This document shows, in pieces, positions 6,785-14,462 of a stretch of DNA of 17,374 bases. Origin of the DNA: Bacillota bacterium. Its GTDB lineage: Bacteria > Bacillota > Bacilli > Paenibacillales > NBRC-103111. Position 1 is the first letter of the stretch, and the number at the start of each line of letters is the position of its first letter. Below the pieces are notes generated by a model. That model saw nothing but the letters and a program-made list of their open reading frames with translations. It did not search any database and was not told where the DNA came from. The position numbers and the translations under genes are program-made. The stretch is from NCBI GenBank assembly GCA_023393235.1, contig JAEWMH010000053.1, positions 1 to 17,374 of the forward strand, written 5' to 3'.

Positions 6785-7677
6785 GTTTTCCCGCCGGGCC
6801 CGGCGGAGCGGCGGTATTGTCCGGGCGCCATGCCATAATGCTCCCGGAACACCCGGATGTAGTAGTTAGCTTCCCAGCCCAGCCGGGCGGCTACATCCCT
6901 TACGGAGGGAGAGGACTCCTCCATCAGCCATTCCAGGGAGCGGTGAAGGCGCAGCCGCTGCAGATAAACATGGGGAGGCATGCCGCAGGCCTGCTTAAAT
7001 ATCCGCTGGAAATGCTGCACGGAATACCCGACGGTTCTGGCCAGGTTGGACATGTCCAGCTGCTCGGTATAATGCTGCTCCATGAGGCGCAGCGCCTGGC
7101 GGAAGGCCAACTCCGCGGGAGAGGCAGCCAGGGGTGCCGTGCTGCCGGCCGGATCCAGCCTGGTTTGCCTGGGCGTGGGCTGGTTGGCGGAAGCCGCTTC
7201 CCCGGCTGCCAGCAGCAGGGAGTAGAGCTGGCCCGAATAGCCGCGTTCGCCGCCTTCCGCTCCCTGATGGATGGCCTGCCACAGCTCCTCCAGTCCCCGC
7301 CGGAGAATGTCCCCGGCCCCCTCCAGCGGAAAGGGGGTACAAGGCGTCATGCCGCAGCCCCTGGCAATAATCTCCGCCGCCGGTCCGTCGAAGGAGAGGA
7401 AAGAGAGCAGCCACGGCCCGGACCGGGGTGCATACTCGTGGGGGACACCGCCGGGAAGATAAAGAGCGCAGCCCTCGGGCAAGCTGAAGCTGCCTGCTTC
7501 CGCAAATTCAAAACGCCCGTTGCCCGCTGACGACCACAGCAGCTGGCTGTGGGGAAAGCCTTCCGGGCGGTGAATATAGGTCTGGTCATGGCGGCCCAAG
7601 GATTGCAGCCGGAGCGGCAGCGAATCCGGTGTACCTGGAGCCAGCAGAAAAGTTAGAAAATCGGGCAGGCGGCTCAT
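6748..7677 (-). CDS. AraC-family transcriptional regulator, divergent from beta-galactosidase
   Basis: A 309-aa one-component regulator. Residues about 35-95 form a cupin-like sensor domain (GSFSLPEGCALYLPGGVPHE, 62-81, is the typical turn). The C-terminal AraC domain spans about 190-292, with the first helix-turn-helix at 209-229 (MSNLARTVGYSVQHFQRIF) and the second near 258-281 (VRDVAARLGWEANYYIRVF). Between the domains, around 165-187, is a Pro/Thr/Ala-rich linker. ATG at 7677 has AAAGGAGAT at good spacing. It is divergent from the GH42 gene across 130 bp, the same arrangement as known AraC-type lactose regulators of beta-galactosidase genes such as BgaR in clostridia. Activation of the GH42 gene by a galactoside is therefore the working assumption (inference). 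Confidence 0.9.
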   Translation of the reverse strand: MSRLPDFLTFLLAPGTPDSLPLRLQSLGRHDQTYIHRPEGFPHSQLLWSSAGNGRFEFAEAGSFSLPEGCALYLPGGVPHEYAPRSGPWLLSFLSFDGPAAEIIARGCGMTPCTPFPLEGAGDILRRGLEELWQAIHQGAEGGERGYSGQLYSLLLAAGEAASANQPTPRQTRLDPAGSTAPLAASPAELAFRQALRLMEQHYTEQLDMSNLARTVGYSVQHFQRIFKQACGMPPHVYLQRLRLHRSLEWLMEESSPSVRDVAARLGWEANYYIRVFREHYGMAPGQYRRSAGPGGKTENPSQLPDGEA

Positions 7678-7752
7678 GCGCAGGGATCTCCTTTTACAAG
7701 AAAATGTTCATTCTATGCTATAAGATTACTTCAATCCTTCTACGGGTTTAGC

Positions 7753-7781
7753 TTGGGTGAGGGTTATAATACGAGTATAGT
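7753..7781 (+). promoter_or_regulatory. Predicted promoter of the GH42 gene
   Basis: TTGGGT (7753-7758) and TATAGT (7776-7781) are 17 bp apart. Two additional TATAAT hexamers lie at 7765-7770 and 7781-7786 without matched -35 boxes. The weak -35 fits an activator-dependent promoter served by the divergent AraC-family protein. The ribosome site GGAGGAG is at 7791-7797. Confidence 0.5.
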
Positions 7782-7807
7782 ATAATTTTTGGAGGAGTGG
7801 TATTCCG

Positions 7808-9874
7808 ATGCGCAAGCGTTTTCCCCCTATCAGTGACAAGCTCCCGGTTTTTATGCACGGAGCCGATTATAACCCGGACCAATGGCAGCATGACCCCCAC
7901 GTGCTGGAGGAGGATATCCGGCTGATGAAGCTGGCCCATTGCAACGTGATGTCCGTTGCCATTTTTGCCTGGAGCGCCCTGGAGCCGGAAGAGGGCCGTT
8001 TCGATTTTGGCTGGCTGGACCGGGTGCTGGACCGTTTTGCCGAGGAGGGAATCTTCGCTTGGCTGGCCACGCCCACAGGCGCCCGTCCCACTTGGATGTC
8101 CCATCAATATCCCGAGGTGCTGCGGGTAGGCGCCAACCGGGTGCGCAATCTCCACGGCATGCGGCATAACCACTGCTATACCTCACCCGTCTACCGGGAA
8201 AAAACGGCCATCATGAACGCCAAATTGGCGGAGTGTTACGCGCATCATCCTGCTGTTGTGGGCTGGCATATCTCCAACGAGCTGGGCGGCGATTGCCATT
8301 GTCCGTATTGCCAGGAGGCCTTCCGTGGATGGCTCCAAAAGAAATACGGCTCGCTGGAGGCCTTGAATCTGGCCTGGTGGACCAGCTTCTGGTCCCATAC
8401 CTATACGGATTGGGCCCAGGTGGAATCCCCAGCTCCCCATGGCGAGCGGATGGTGCACGGGCAAAATCTGGACTGGAAGCGGTTTGTGACGGATCAGACC
8501 ATTCAATTTTACCTGCATGAGCTGGAGCCTCTCCGCAGGGTGAACCCGGAGCTGCCTGCCACGGCCAATCTGATGGACCTGTTCGAGGGGCTGGATTACC
8601 GCAAGCTGGCGAAGGTGCTGGATGTGGTTTCTTGGGATGCTTACCCCACCTGGCATCAGCCGCCGGATGAGCTGGGACAGGCGGTCCATTTCGCCTTTAA
8701 CCATGACTTATTCCGCAGCCTCAAGCACAAGCCCTTTATGCTGATGGAAAGCACTCCCTCCCTGACCAACTGGCAGGCGGTGAGCAAGCTGAAGAAGCCG
8801 GGGATGCACCGGCTCTCCTCCCTTCAGGCGGTGGCGCACGGGTCAGATACGGTCCAATATTTCCAATGGCGCAAAAGCCGAGGCTCCAGCGAAAAATTCC
8901 ATGGCGCCGTTGTCGACCATGTGGGTCATGAGTTTACCCGGGTGTTCCGGGATGTGGCGGAGCTGGGGCAAACCCTGGAGGGGCTGCACGAGGTGCTGGG
9001 CACGGGTACAGATGCCAAGGTAGCCATCCTGTTTGACTGGGATAACCGGTGGGCGGTGAAGGATGCTCAAGGACCGCGGAATATGGGCATCCACTACGAA
9101 AAAACCGTGATCCAGCATTACCGTGCCTTCTGGGAAATGGGGATTCCAGCGGACATCGTGGGACCGGAGGATGATCTAACGGGCTACAAGCTTGTGGCCG
9201 CTCCCATGTTGTATCTTTGCACGCAGGAAACGGGGGAAAAGCTGGAGCGTTTTGTCCGGGATGGGGGGATGTTGGCGTCCACCTACTGGTCGGGCATTGT
9301 GGATGAGCATGATCTGTGCCATCTGGGAGGTTTCCCGGGTCCGCTGCGGAAAGTGCTGGGCATCTGGGCGGAGGAAATGGACGCTCTTTATGACGGTGAG
9401 CATAATGGCATTGTGCTGCAGGCGGGTGTCTTGCCTGGACTGGCGGAGGAATACGATTCCGTGCAGCTGTGCGAGCTGGTCCACGCAGAAACCGCGGAGG
9501 TGCTGGGGGTGTACCGGGACGACTTCTACGCGGGCCGGCCTGCGCTGACGGTGAACCGGTTGGGACAAGGCCGGGCGTATTATTTGGCAACCCGTGCCGC
9601 CGAACCCTTCTACCGGGATTATTACCAGGCGTTGTGCCGTGAGGCAGGGGTGGAGCCGCTGCTGCCGGCGCTGCCCGAGGGTGTTACGGTTCAGGCCCGT
9701 TCCAGCGAAACAGAGGAGTATCTGTTTGTAATGAACTTCAACGGCGCGGCGCGGGAGGTTAAGCTGGACCAGCAGCTTTACCGCGACGTAGAAAGCGGCC
9801 AGACGCTTAATGGCGGGAGCCTGGAGATTTCCGCATTCGGTGTGCGGATCTTGGCGCGGCAGGCGCGGGGGTAA
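7808..9874 (+). CDS. Beta-galactosidase, glycoside hydrolase family GH42
   Basis: A 688-aa retaining beta-galactosidase of the clan GH-A TIM-barrel type, full length for the family and without a signal peptide, so cytoplasmic. The N-terminus (GADYNPDQW) is the GH42 opening. The acid/base is E158 in HISNELGG and the nucleophile is E314 in LMESTPS. Four cysteines, C123, C163, C165 and C168 (CHCPYC), match the spacing of the zinc site of the Thermus-type enzymes. Residues beyond about 390 form the trimerisation (Rossmann-like) domain and a small C-terminal beta domain. GH42 enzymes act on lactose, galacto-oligosaccharides or plant galactans; which one applies here cannot be read from the sequence. 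It is a single-gene unit controlled from the divergent AraC gene, with a terminator about 200 nt downstream. Confidence 0.95.
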   Translation: MRKRFPPISDKLPVFMHGADYNPDQWQHDPHVLEEDIRLMKLAHCNVMSVAIFAWSALEPEEGRFDFGWLDRVLDRFAEEGIFAWLATPTGARPTWMSHQYPEVLRVGANRVRNLHGMRHNHCYTSPVYREKTAIMNAKLAECYAHHPAVVGWHISNELGGDCHCPYCQEAFRGWLQKKYGSLEALNLAWWTSFWSHTYTDWAQVESPAPHGERMVHGQNLDWKRFVTDQTIQFYLHELEPLRRVNPELPATANLMDLFEGLDYRKLAKVLDVVSWDAYPTWHQPPDELGQAVHFAFNHDLFRSLKHKPFMLMESTPSLTNWQAVSKLKKPGMHRLSSLQAVAHGSDTVQYFQWRKSRGSSEKFHGAVVDHVGHEFTRVFRDVAELGQTLEGLHEVLGTGTDAKVAILFDWDNRWAVKDAQGPRNMGIHYEKTVIQHYRAFWEMGIPADIVGPEDDLTGYKLVAAPMLYLCTQETGEKLERFVRDGGMLASTYWSGIVDEHDLCHLGGFPGPLRKVLGIWAEEMDALYDGEHNGIVLQAGVLPGLAEEYDSVQLCELVHAETAEVLGVYRDDFYAGRPALTVNRLGQGRAYYLATRAAEPFYRDYYQALCREAGVEPLLPALPEGVTVQARSSETEEYLFVMNFNGAAREVKLDQQLYRDVESGQTLNGGSLEISAFGVRILARQARG

Positions 9875-10070
9875 CTAAGCGCAAGGCATAAGAGTGCGCA
9901 GCGATATGTATGCACGGGAACAAGCAAGACTAGGGCATAAGATTGCGTGGACCGTTGGCAATCGTGAGTCTGAGTAGGCGCACATCTAAGCAAAGCCTGG
10001 TCTGGCTGAGCAAAAGAGTGGCAGTTATGGAGCAGCGGGTGCAACTGCATGAGCAAGTCACATGATCCGG
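9875..10070. other. Non-coding spacer after the GH42 gene
   Basis: No open reading frame with a ribosome site is present. The only structure is a pair of near-identical 14-mers, GGCATAAGAGTGCG (9885-9898) and GGCATAAGATTGCG (9934-9947), 49 bp apart. This stretch is probably the 3' UTR of the GH42 transcript, because the terminator lies beyond it. Confidence 0.5.
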
Positions 10071-10109
10071 CTCCAGTCCTTTCCTATGGGAAGGGGCTGG
10101 AGTTCTTTT
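10071..10109 (+). terminator. Rho-independent terminator of the GH42 transcript
   Basis: CTCCAG and CTGGAG enclose a second pairing CCTTTCC/GGAAGG with a short loop, followed by TTCTTTT. It lies 197 nt after the stop codon, unusually far. Confidence 0.75.
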
Positions 10110-10186
10110 GCATAAGCGTAATCCGTAGAAGTTTGGGAGACGGGCCAGAGAGACGGAATTCCGGAGGGCATCGACCGGGCGCAGGT

Positions 10187-10428
10187 TTAACGGAAATAAG
10201 CGACGCTTAGAGGCTAAAATCCGGGTAGTTTCGGTTGTAACGGAACCAGGAGACTGTTAGCCGGAGCAAAATGCTCCCTCAACCCGGATTTGCTGCTTTA
10301 AGAGTCGCAGAGTTCCGTTAGCGGTGCAGCAAGGCCATTTTGCTGATCTAAGAGTCGCTGAGTTCCGTTAGCGGCGCAGCAAGGCCATTTTGCTGCTTTA
10401 AGAGTCGCTGAGTTTTCGTTAGCGCCTC
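10187..10428. repeat. 50-bp direct repeats and scattered TAACGGAA motifs
   Basis: A 50-bp unit occurs at 10289-10338 and 10339-10388, with a 40-bp partial copy at 10389-10428. The full copies are near identical. Each unit carries TTCCGTTAGCGG and a CAGCAA...TTGCTG inverted repeat across the junction. TTAACGGAA (10187-10195) and TAACGGAA (10238-10245) precede the array, a 10-bp inverted repeat links 10217-10226 to 10282-10291, and a GGAGCA/TGCTCC hairpin sits at 10263-10277. The shared CCGTTAGCGG/TAACGGAA core relates this region to the hairpin cluster at 35-456. Confidence 0.85.
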
Positions 10429-10451
10429 TAGGAATGATGTTTTACCCTTGA

Positions 10452-10587
10452 CCTATACCGGAGGAGTGGCTTTTCCTGAGCCATGGGGATAATACGCGTA
10501 AAGGCGGTCGGTTTGAAGGAGGCAAGGTTAACTGACCAAGCCAACGGAATCTATGTGATCGCCGATGCGGTGAAGTTCGTGAAGTAG
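10452..10587 (+). pseudogene. Frameshifted remnant of a golvesin/xanthan-lyase-type C-terminal domain
   Basis: The frame ending at the TAG of 10585-10587 reads LTDQANGIYVIADAVKFVK, which matches the closing strand of golvesin/xanthan-lyase C-terminal (carbohydrate-binding-like) domains, where a Y-V-(I/V)-A-D-A-V-(R/K)-F ending is diagnostic. Upstream the same homology appears to continue in another frame (PIPEEWLFLSHGDN at 10452-10493, then GGRFEGGKVN up to the TGA at 10534). A one-base shift near 10530 would join the two. No start codon, ribosome site or remainder of the enzyme is present, and 50-bp repeats abut its left side. A GC-rich hairpin at about 10595-10628 may be its old terminator. 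The domain call rests on about 20 residues, so it is moderate. Confidence 0.5.
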
Positions 10588-10698
10588 GAATAAAGCGGTT
10601 CTCCCCGGGCAAAGTCCGGGAAATCCGCCTCTTCCGGCTGTCCTGTCCGCCATCCGCGGACAAATGCCGAAATGTGTTTGAACGGGCGGTTTCAAAGG

Positions 10699-10726
10699 TT
10701 GTGTAACCGGCGAGTTCTGATATAAT
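10699..10726 (+). promoter_or_regulatory. Predicted extended -10 promoter of the threonine synthase gene
   Basis: TATAAT at 10721-10726 is preceded by TG at 10718-10719 (extended -10), and TTGTGT at 10699-10704 gives a 16-bp spacer. The ribosome site GGGGAG is at 10741-10746, 8 nt before the ATG. No T-box or other leader structure is seen between promoter and gene. Confidence 0.65.
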
Positions 10727-10754
10727 AGGGAAAAAACAGCGGGGAGCAATCACC

Positions 10755-12152
10755 ATGCATTTTGTCAGTACACGAGGAAAAGTGAAGAATGCAGGCTTCA
10801 TCGAGACCTTTCTGATGGGGCTTGGCGATGACGGCGGCCTGATGGTGCCGGACGCCATTCCGTCCATAAGCGCGGATACTCTGAAAACTTGGGAGAAGCT
10901 TTCTTTTCAGGAGCTGATGCTGGAAATCTTCGGCCTGTTCACCAACGGGGAAATCCCCCGGGAGGACCTGAAAACCATCATAAACGACAGCTACGCAACC
11001 TTCCGCCACCCGGAGGTCACGCCGGTGAAGAAGCTGGAAAACAGCTTGTATGTGCTGGAGCTGTTCCACGGCCCCACCTTTGCGTTTAAGGATATCGCCC
11101 TGCAGCTGATGGGCAATCTTTATGCATATGTGTCCAAAACCCGCGGCGAAATCATCCATATTCTCGGCGCTACCTCGGGAGACACGGGAGCTTCCGCCAT
11201 TGCCGGCGTCCGGGGCAAGGAAGGCATCCGCATCTGTATTTTGCATCCCCACGGCAAGGTCAGCAAGGTGCAGGAGCTGCAAATGCCCACGGTGAACGAT
11301 CAGAATGTGCTGAATTTGTCCGTGGAGGGCAACTTCGACGACTGCCAACGGATCATCAAGGAAATGTTCTCCGATCTGGAGCTGAAGGGCAAGTACCATC
11401 TTCGGGCCATCAACTCTATTAACTTTGTGCGGATTTTGGCGCAAACTGTGTATTACTTCTATGCGTATTTCCGCACGGTTGGCGCAGACTCCGGCAAAAC
11501 CGTCAGCTTCAGCGTACCCACAGGCAATTTCGGGGATATCTTCGCCGGTTATCTGGCCAAGAAGATGGGGCTGCCCGTTGGGCGTCTTATCATTGCCACC
11601 AACGAGAACAATATTCTGGCCCGTTTCGTGAATGAAGGGATTTATGAGCCGGGTGCGTTCCGCACCACCTACAGCCCTTCCATGGACATCCAGATTGCCA
11701 GCAATTTCGAGCGGTATCTGTATTATATGTACAAAGAAAGCCCGGAGACCGTGCGCTTCCTGATGACCGCCTTCCAGAAGGAAGGGGCAATCCGGGTCAG
11801 CGGCAAGGATCTGGAGCAGGCCCAGGAGGATTTTGCAGCTTATGGCGTAGGCGGCTCCGAGTGTCTGGATACCATCCGAGGCGCCTGGGAGAAATACGCC
11901 TACCTGCTTGATCCCCACACCGCCTGCGGCGTAGCGGCTTACGAAGCTGTAGGCAAAGGCAGCGGCGATGAGGTGTGCGTGGCTTTGGCTACCGCCCATC
12001 CGGCCAAGTTCGACGAATCCGTGCGGCTGTGCGGCATTGAGCAGAGCTTCCCGCCGGAGATCGCCGAACTCTTCGAGAAGCCCCAGCACCAAAAGCTTGT
12101 GGAGCATTCCTACGATCGGGTGCTGGAGGAGATTGAGGCGTTTTTGAAGTAA
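10755..12152 (+). CDS. thrC: Threonine synthase, long form
   Basis: A PLP-dependent fold-type II enzyme of 465 aa converting O-phospho-homoserine to threonine, the last step of threonine synthesis, in the cytoplasm. The N-terminal threonine-synthase domain begins MHFVSTRGK with GLGDDGGLMVPD (22-33). The PLP lysine is K112 in TFAFKDIALQLMG, and the serine/threonine-rich phosphate motif GATSGDTGASAI is at 138-149. It belongs to the long class (as in E. coli and yeast), not the approximately 350-aa class of B. subtilis ThrC. The gene is alone: no homoserine dehydrogenase or homoserine kinase flanks it, and both sides are repeat-filled spacers. The extended -10 promoter upstream suggests independent expression. 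Confidence 0.95.
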   Translation: MHFVSTRGKVKNAGFIETFLMGLGDDGGLMVPDAIPSISADTLKTWEKLSFQELMLEIFGLFTNGEIPREDLKTIINDSYATFRHPEVTPVKKLENSLYVLELFHGPTFAFKDIALQLMGNLYAYVSKTRGEIIHILGATSGDTGASAIAGVRGKEGIRICILHPHGKVSKVQELQMPTVNDQNVLNLSVEGNFDDCQRIIKEMFSDLELKGKYHLRAINSINFVRILAQTVYYFYAYFRTVGADSGKTVSFSVPTGNFGDIFAGYLAKKMGLPVGRLIIATNENNILARFVNEGIYEPGAFRTTYSPSMDIQIASNFERYLYYMYKESPETVRFLMTAFQKEGAIRVSGKDLEQAQEDFAAYGVGGSECLDTIRGAWEKYAYLLDPHTACGVAAYEAVGKGSGDEVCVALATAHPAKFDESVRLCGIEQSFPPEIAELFEKPQHQKLVEHSYDRVLEEIEAFLK

Positions 12153-12210
12153 GGAGATACGCGGGGACGGGGACCCACAAAGCTGATGGCCTCCACTTCC
12201 GGGGAACAAA

Positions 12211-12392
12211 ATGCAAAAGTGCAGTTATTTCTCCGGGGAAGGCCATCCGGCATGGCTTATCCTGCAAAAATATACATTTATTTTTGCGGATTCAGCCCTT
12301 TTGGGGTGGCCACCCCCTAAATAACTGCACTTTTGCAGGATGACCCGTCTAACGGGGGATATTAATCGGAAATAACTGCACTTTTGCAGGAT
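12211..12392. repeat. Four dispersed copies of an ACTGCACTTTTGCAG hairpin repeat
   Basis: Two direct copies of a 23-bp sequence with core ACTGCACTTTTGCAG are at 12319-12341 and 12370-12392. An inverted 20-bp copy is at 12211-12230, and a diverged inverted copy at about 12259-12283. The core can fold as CTGCA-CTTT-TGCAG (5-bp stem). A perfect 14-bp palindrome GGGGTGGCCACCCC lies between them at 12303-12316. The first copy sits inside the loop of a larger stem (12185-12194 with a bulged partner near 12236-12246). No gene is seen in 12153-12830. Confidence 0.85.
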
Positions 12393-12502
12393 AGCCGGCT
12401 TCGGGATGTCTGCACACACTTCAGTAAGCAAGTGGGTTGCAGTCTCGAAGTATTCGTTCAGATGAGAAACATCCGTACAACTGAGAACACACAGGCACAG
12501 CA

Positions 12503-12614
12503 TAGAACAAACAAGTGCCGTAGAGAACACACTTTCATTCTAGAAACACACTTTCTGCTTACAACACACTATCACTCTAGAAACACACTTACAGCTTAGA
12601 ACACCCCTACAACC
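12503..12614. repeat. Imperfect 18-20 bp tandem array (TAGAAACACACTT type)
   Basis: Six consecutive units begin with TAGA or TACA: 12503-12520, 12521-12540, 12541-12559, 12560-12577, 12578-12596 and 12597-12614. Their consensus starts TAGAAACACACTT and is followed by a variable 5-7 nt. A related sequence (GAGAACACACAGG) precedes them near 12483. Unit length varies by 1-2 bp, so this is not coding and not a CRISPR array. Confidence 0.75.
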
Positions 12615-12627
12615 CTGATAACGCAGC

Positions 12628-12660
12628 AAAACCCGCCGGAGCTTGTCTCCAGCGGGTTTT
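12628..12660. terminator. Bidirectional rho-independent terminator
   Basis: AAAACCCGCCGGAG (12628-12641) and CTCCAGCGGGTTTT (12647-12660) form a 14-bp stem with one mismatch and a CTTGT loop, with T-runs on both strands. It serves the minus-strand sensor-kinase operon, about 170 nt past its stop, and could back up termination of thrC from the other side. Confidence 0.85.
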
Positions 12661-12663
12661 ATC

Positions 12664-12824
12664 GCGTCCAGCTGCTTTTATGCGCAAATAGATTCAGCTG
12701 TTGCTAAGCCCCAAATACACCCAACTGTTGCTAAGCCCCAAATACATCCAACTGTTGCTAAGCGGCAAGTAGATTCAATTGCTGTTATGCCGCAAGCCCA
12801 ATTCATCTGCTTCCATGCCCGCAA
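12664..12824. repeat. 27-bp tandem repeat array
   Basis: Copies at 12688-12714, 12715-12741 and 12742-12768 share the core CTGTTGCTAAG followed by an eight-base tail ending CAA; the first two have CCCCAA, the third CGGCAA. A diverged copy is at 12769-12795, and more decayed copies lie on both sides (12664-12687 and 12796-12824). The array fills the space between the terminator and the kinase stop codon (12831), so it forms the 3' UTR of the kinase transcript. Its 27-bp period makes a spurious 9-residue peptide repeat in one frame. Confidence 0.85.
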
Positions 12825-12830
12825 ACAAAC

Positions 12831-14462
12831 TCAGCCCTGCTTGCGCGGCAGCCGGAAGGCGAAGGTGGTGCCTTCCCCCAGGGTACTCTCCACCCGGATA
12901 TCGCCGCCATGCGCTTCGATCAGGGATTTGGAGATGGACAGTCCCAGACCCGCACCGCCGGAGCGTCGGGTCCGGGAGGATTCGCTCCGGTAGAACCGGT
13001 CGAAGACATGGGGCAGATGCTCCTCCGGGATGCCGGAGCCGTTGTCGCGCACACTCAGCTCGGCGGTGTCCTTGTGGGCGGCCAGAATCAGTGAAATCCG
13101 GCCTGTGTCCGGATCGGTATGCTGAACCGCGTTGTGGAACAGATTCAGTACCACCTGCTTGATTTTATCCGGATCATACAACCCTCTCACCTGGGGCTGC
13201 AGGGAGATCAGAATCTCCCGTTTGCCGGCCAGCATCCGCAGTTGGGGCTCCATCTCCCGGATCAATTCATCAAGGGAGGTATCCTTGAAGGTTAGCTGCG
13301 GCGCACGGTCCAGCTTGGCCAACAGCAGCAGATCCTCCACCAGCTTGTTGATCCGTTTGGATTCCCCATGCATGCTGGAGAGAGCGCTTTGGAGCTGCTC
13401 GGGTTTGTTCATGGCGCCGCGGAGCAGCACCTCCAAGAAGCCGTGGATGGAGGTCAGCGGGGTCCGCAGCTCATGGGAGGCATCCGCAATAAACCGGACC
13501 ATCTGCTCCTTGGCCTCCCGTTCGGCCCGGAAGGAATCGTCCAGACGGTGCAGCATGCCATTAAAGGAATTGGCCAATTGGTCAATTTCCTCCTGGCCTT
13601 GGCCGGTGGGCAGGCGTTCGTTCAAGGTGCCCGCATCCGTCCGCTGCACAGCGCTGACCATCCGCGACAGGGGCACCAGCGTCCGCCGGATCACCGGCAG
13701 ATACAAGCCGATGCCGGCCAGGAGTGCCGCTGCCGACAAAGCGGCAAAGATCATCAGCTGCTGCAGCACCGTATCATCCAGCGGTGCGGTTGGCATGCTC
13801 ATTTGAATAAAGGTATCCCCCGCACGTCCGGGTGCCCCCATGGTGGAGCGGAATACCACCAGCTGCTGGCCGGAGCCGCCGCTGCCGTCCACCACCCAAT
13901 ACTGGGGTTTGTTATGGGCCTGCACTTCTGCCAGAATCTCCGCATACTGCTCCTTGGAGATGGAAGGCATGGGATGGCCCGCTTCCTCCGAGAGCCGGGT
14001 CACATTGCCATTCACATCTACCACAGCCAAGGCCGTATCCGGCAAAAAAAAGTAAGGGCGCCGGCCATCCGCAGAACCCGGAGTCCGGGGCTGGTTGGCT
14101 GTGGTTTCATTTTCCCCGCTCTCCGGCAACGCAGAGGAATCCGATGGCGCGGGCTGCGGATTTTGCACCGCTCCACTTCCGCCGCTGTTCCCGGACTGTT
14201 TATCTGGCCGCTGGCCCTGGCCTTGCTTCTCCTTGCGTTCGGGCATGGGATCGGCGCCCACCAGCTCCCGGGGCACCGAATTCATTTGGGTGAACATGGC
14301 CTCCGCCTGATTTTTGTAGAGAAAATTCTTCATGAACCAATACTGGAACACCCCGATGGACAAAAGCAGCACCGCCATGATCAATAGGGAACGGGTTACC
14401 AGCTGGTAACGCAGGGATTGGGGGGCAGCCAGCCTGCGCAGCCGTTGGGCCAGGGTTTTCAT
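12831..14462 (-). CDS. Membrane sensor histidine kinase (HAMP-HisKA-HATPase), YclK-like
   Basis: A 543-aa two-component sensor kinase. TM1 is at about 21-43 and TM2 at about 232-257, enclosing an extracytoplasmic domain. That domain starts with a low-complexity stretch (about 71-133, rich in G, Q, N, P, S) before a folded part (about 137-222). HAMP is at about 258-312; the phosphoacceptor is H330 in ASHELRTP. The N box is LNLFHNAVQHT (439-449, N440 and N444), G1 is DNGSGIP (473-479), the F box FDRFYRSE (487-494) and G2 GGAGLGL (502-508). All catalytic motifs are intact. Its ATG overlaps the regulator's stop by 4 nt (ATGA), so the two are translationally coupled. The signal is unknown; the divergent glycosyltransferase suggests an envelope-related cue. 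The low-complexity insert makes it about 70 aa longer than typical relatives. Confidence 0.93.
   Translation of the reverse strand: MKTLAQRLRRLAAPQSLRYQLVTRSLLIMAVLLLSIGVFQYWFMKNFLYKNQAEAMFTQMNSVPRELVGADPMPERKEKQGQGQRPDKQSGNSGGSGAVQNPQPAPSDSSALPESGENETTANQPRTPGSADGRRPYFFLPDTALAVVDVNGNVTRLSEEAGHPMPSISKEQYAEILAEVQAHNKPQYWVVDGSGGSGQQLVVFRSTMGAPGRAGDTFIQMSMPTAPLDDTVLQQLMIFAALSAAALLAGIGLYLPVIRRTLVPLSRMVSAVQRTDAGTLNERLPTGQGQEEIDQLANSFNGMLHRLDDSFRAEREAKEQMVRFIADASHELRTPLTSIHGFLEVLLRGAMNKPEQLQSALSSMHGESKRINKLVEDLLLLAKLDRAPQLTFKDTSLDELIREMEPQLRMLAGKREILISLQPQVRGLYDPDKIKQVVLNLFHNAVQHTDPDTGRISLILAAHKDTAELSVRDNGSGIPEEHLPHVFDRFYRSESSRTRRSGGAGLGLSISKSLIEAHGGDIRVESTLGEGTTFAFRLPRKQG

Noticed and set aside
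10027..10065. Mini open frame (12 codons) before the GH42 terminator
   Set aside because: No ribosome site and no recognisable sequence; treated as 3' UTR.
10692..12209. 505-codon minus-strand frame opposite thrC
   Set aside because: It is the complement of a clear threonine synthase with conserved catalytic motifs; the long antisense frame is a composition effect.
12643..12993. Open frame with a 9-residue repeat (IHPTVAKPQ)
   Set aside because: It starts at a TTG inside a terminator loop, has no ribosome site, runs antisense into the sensor-kinase gene, and the peptide repeat is an artefact of the 27-bp DNA period.
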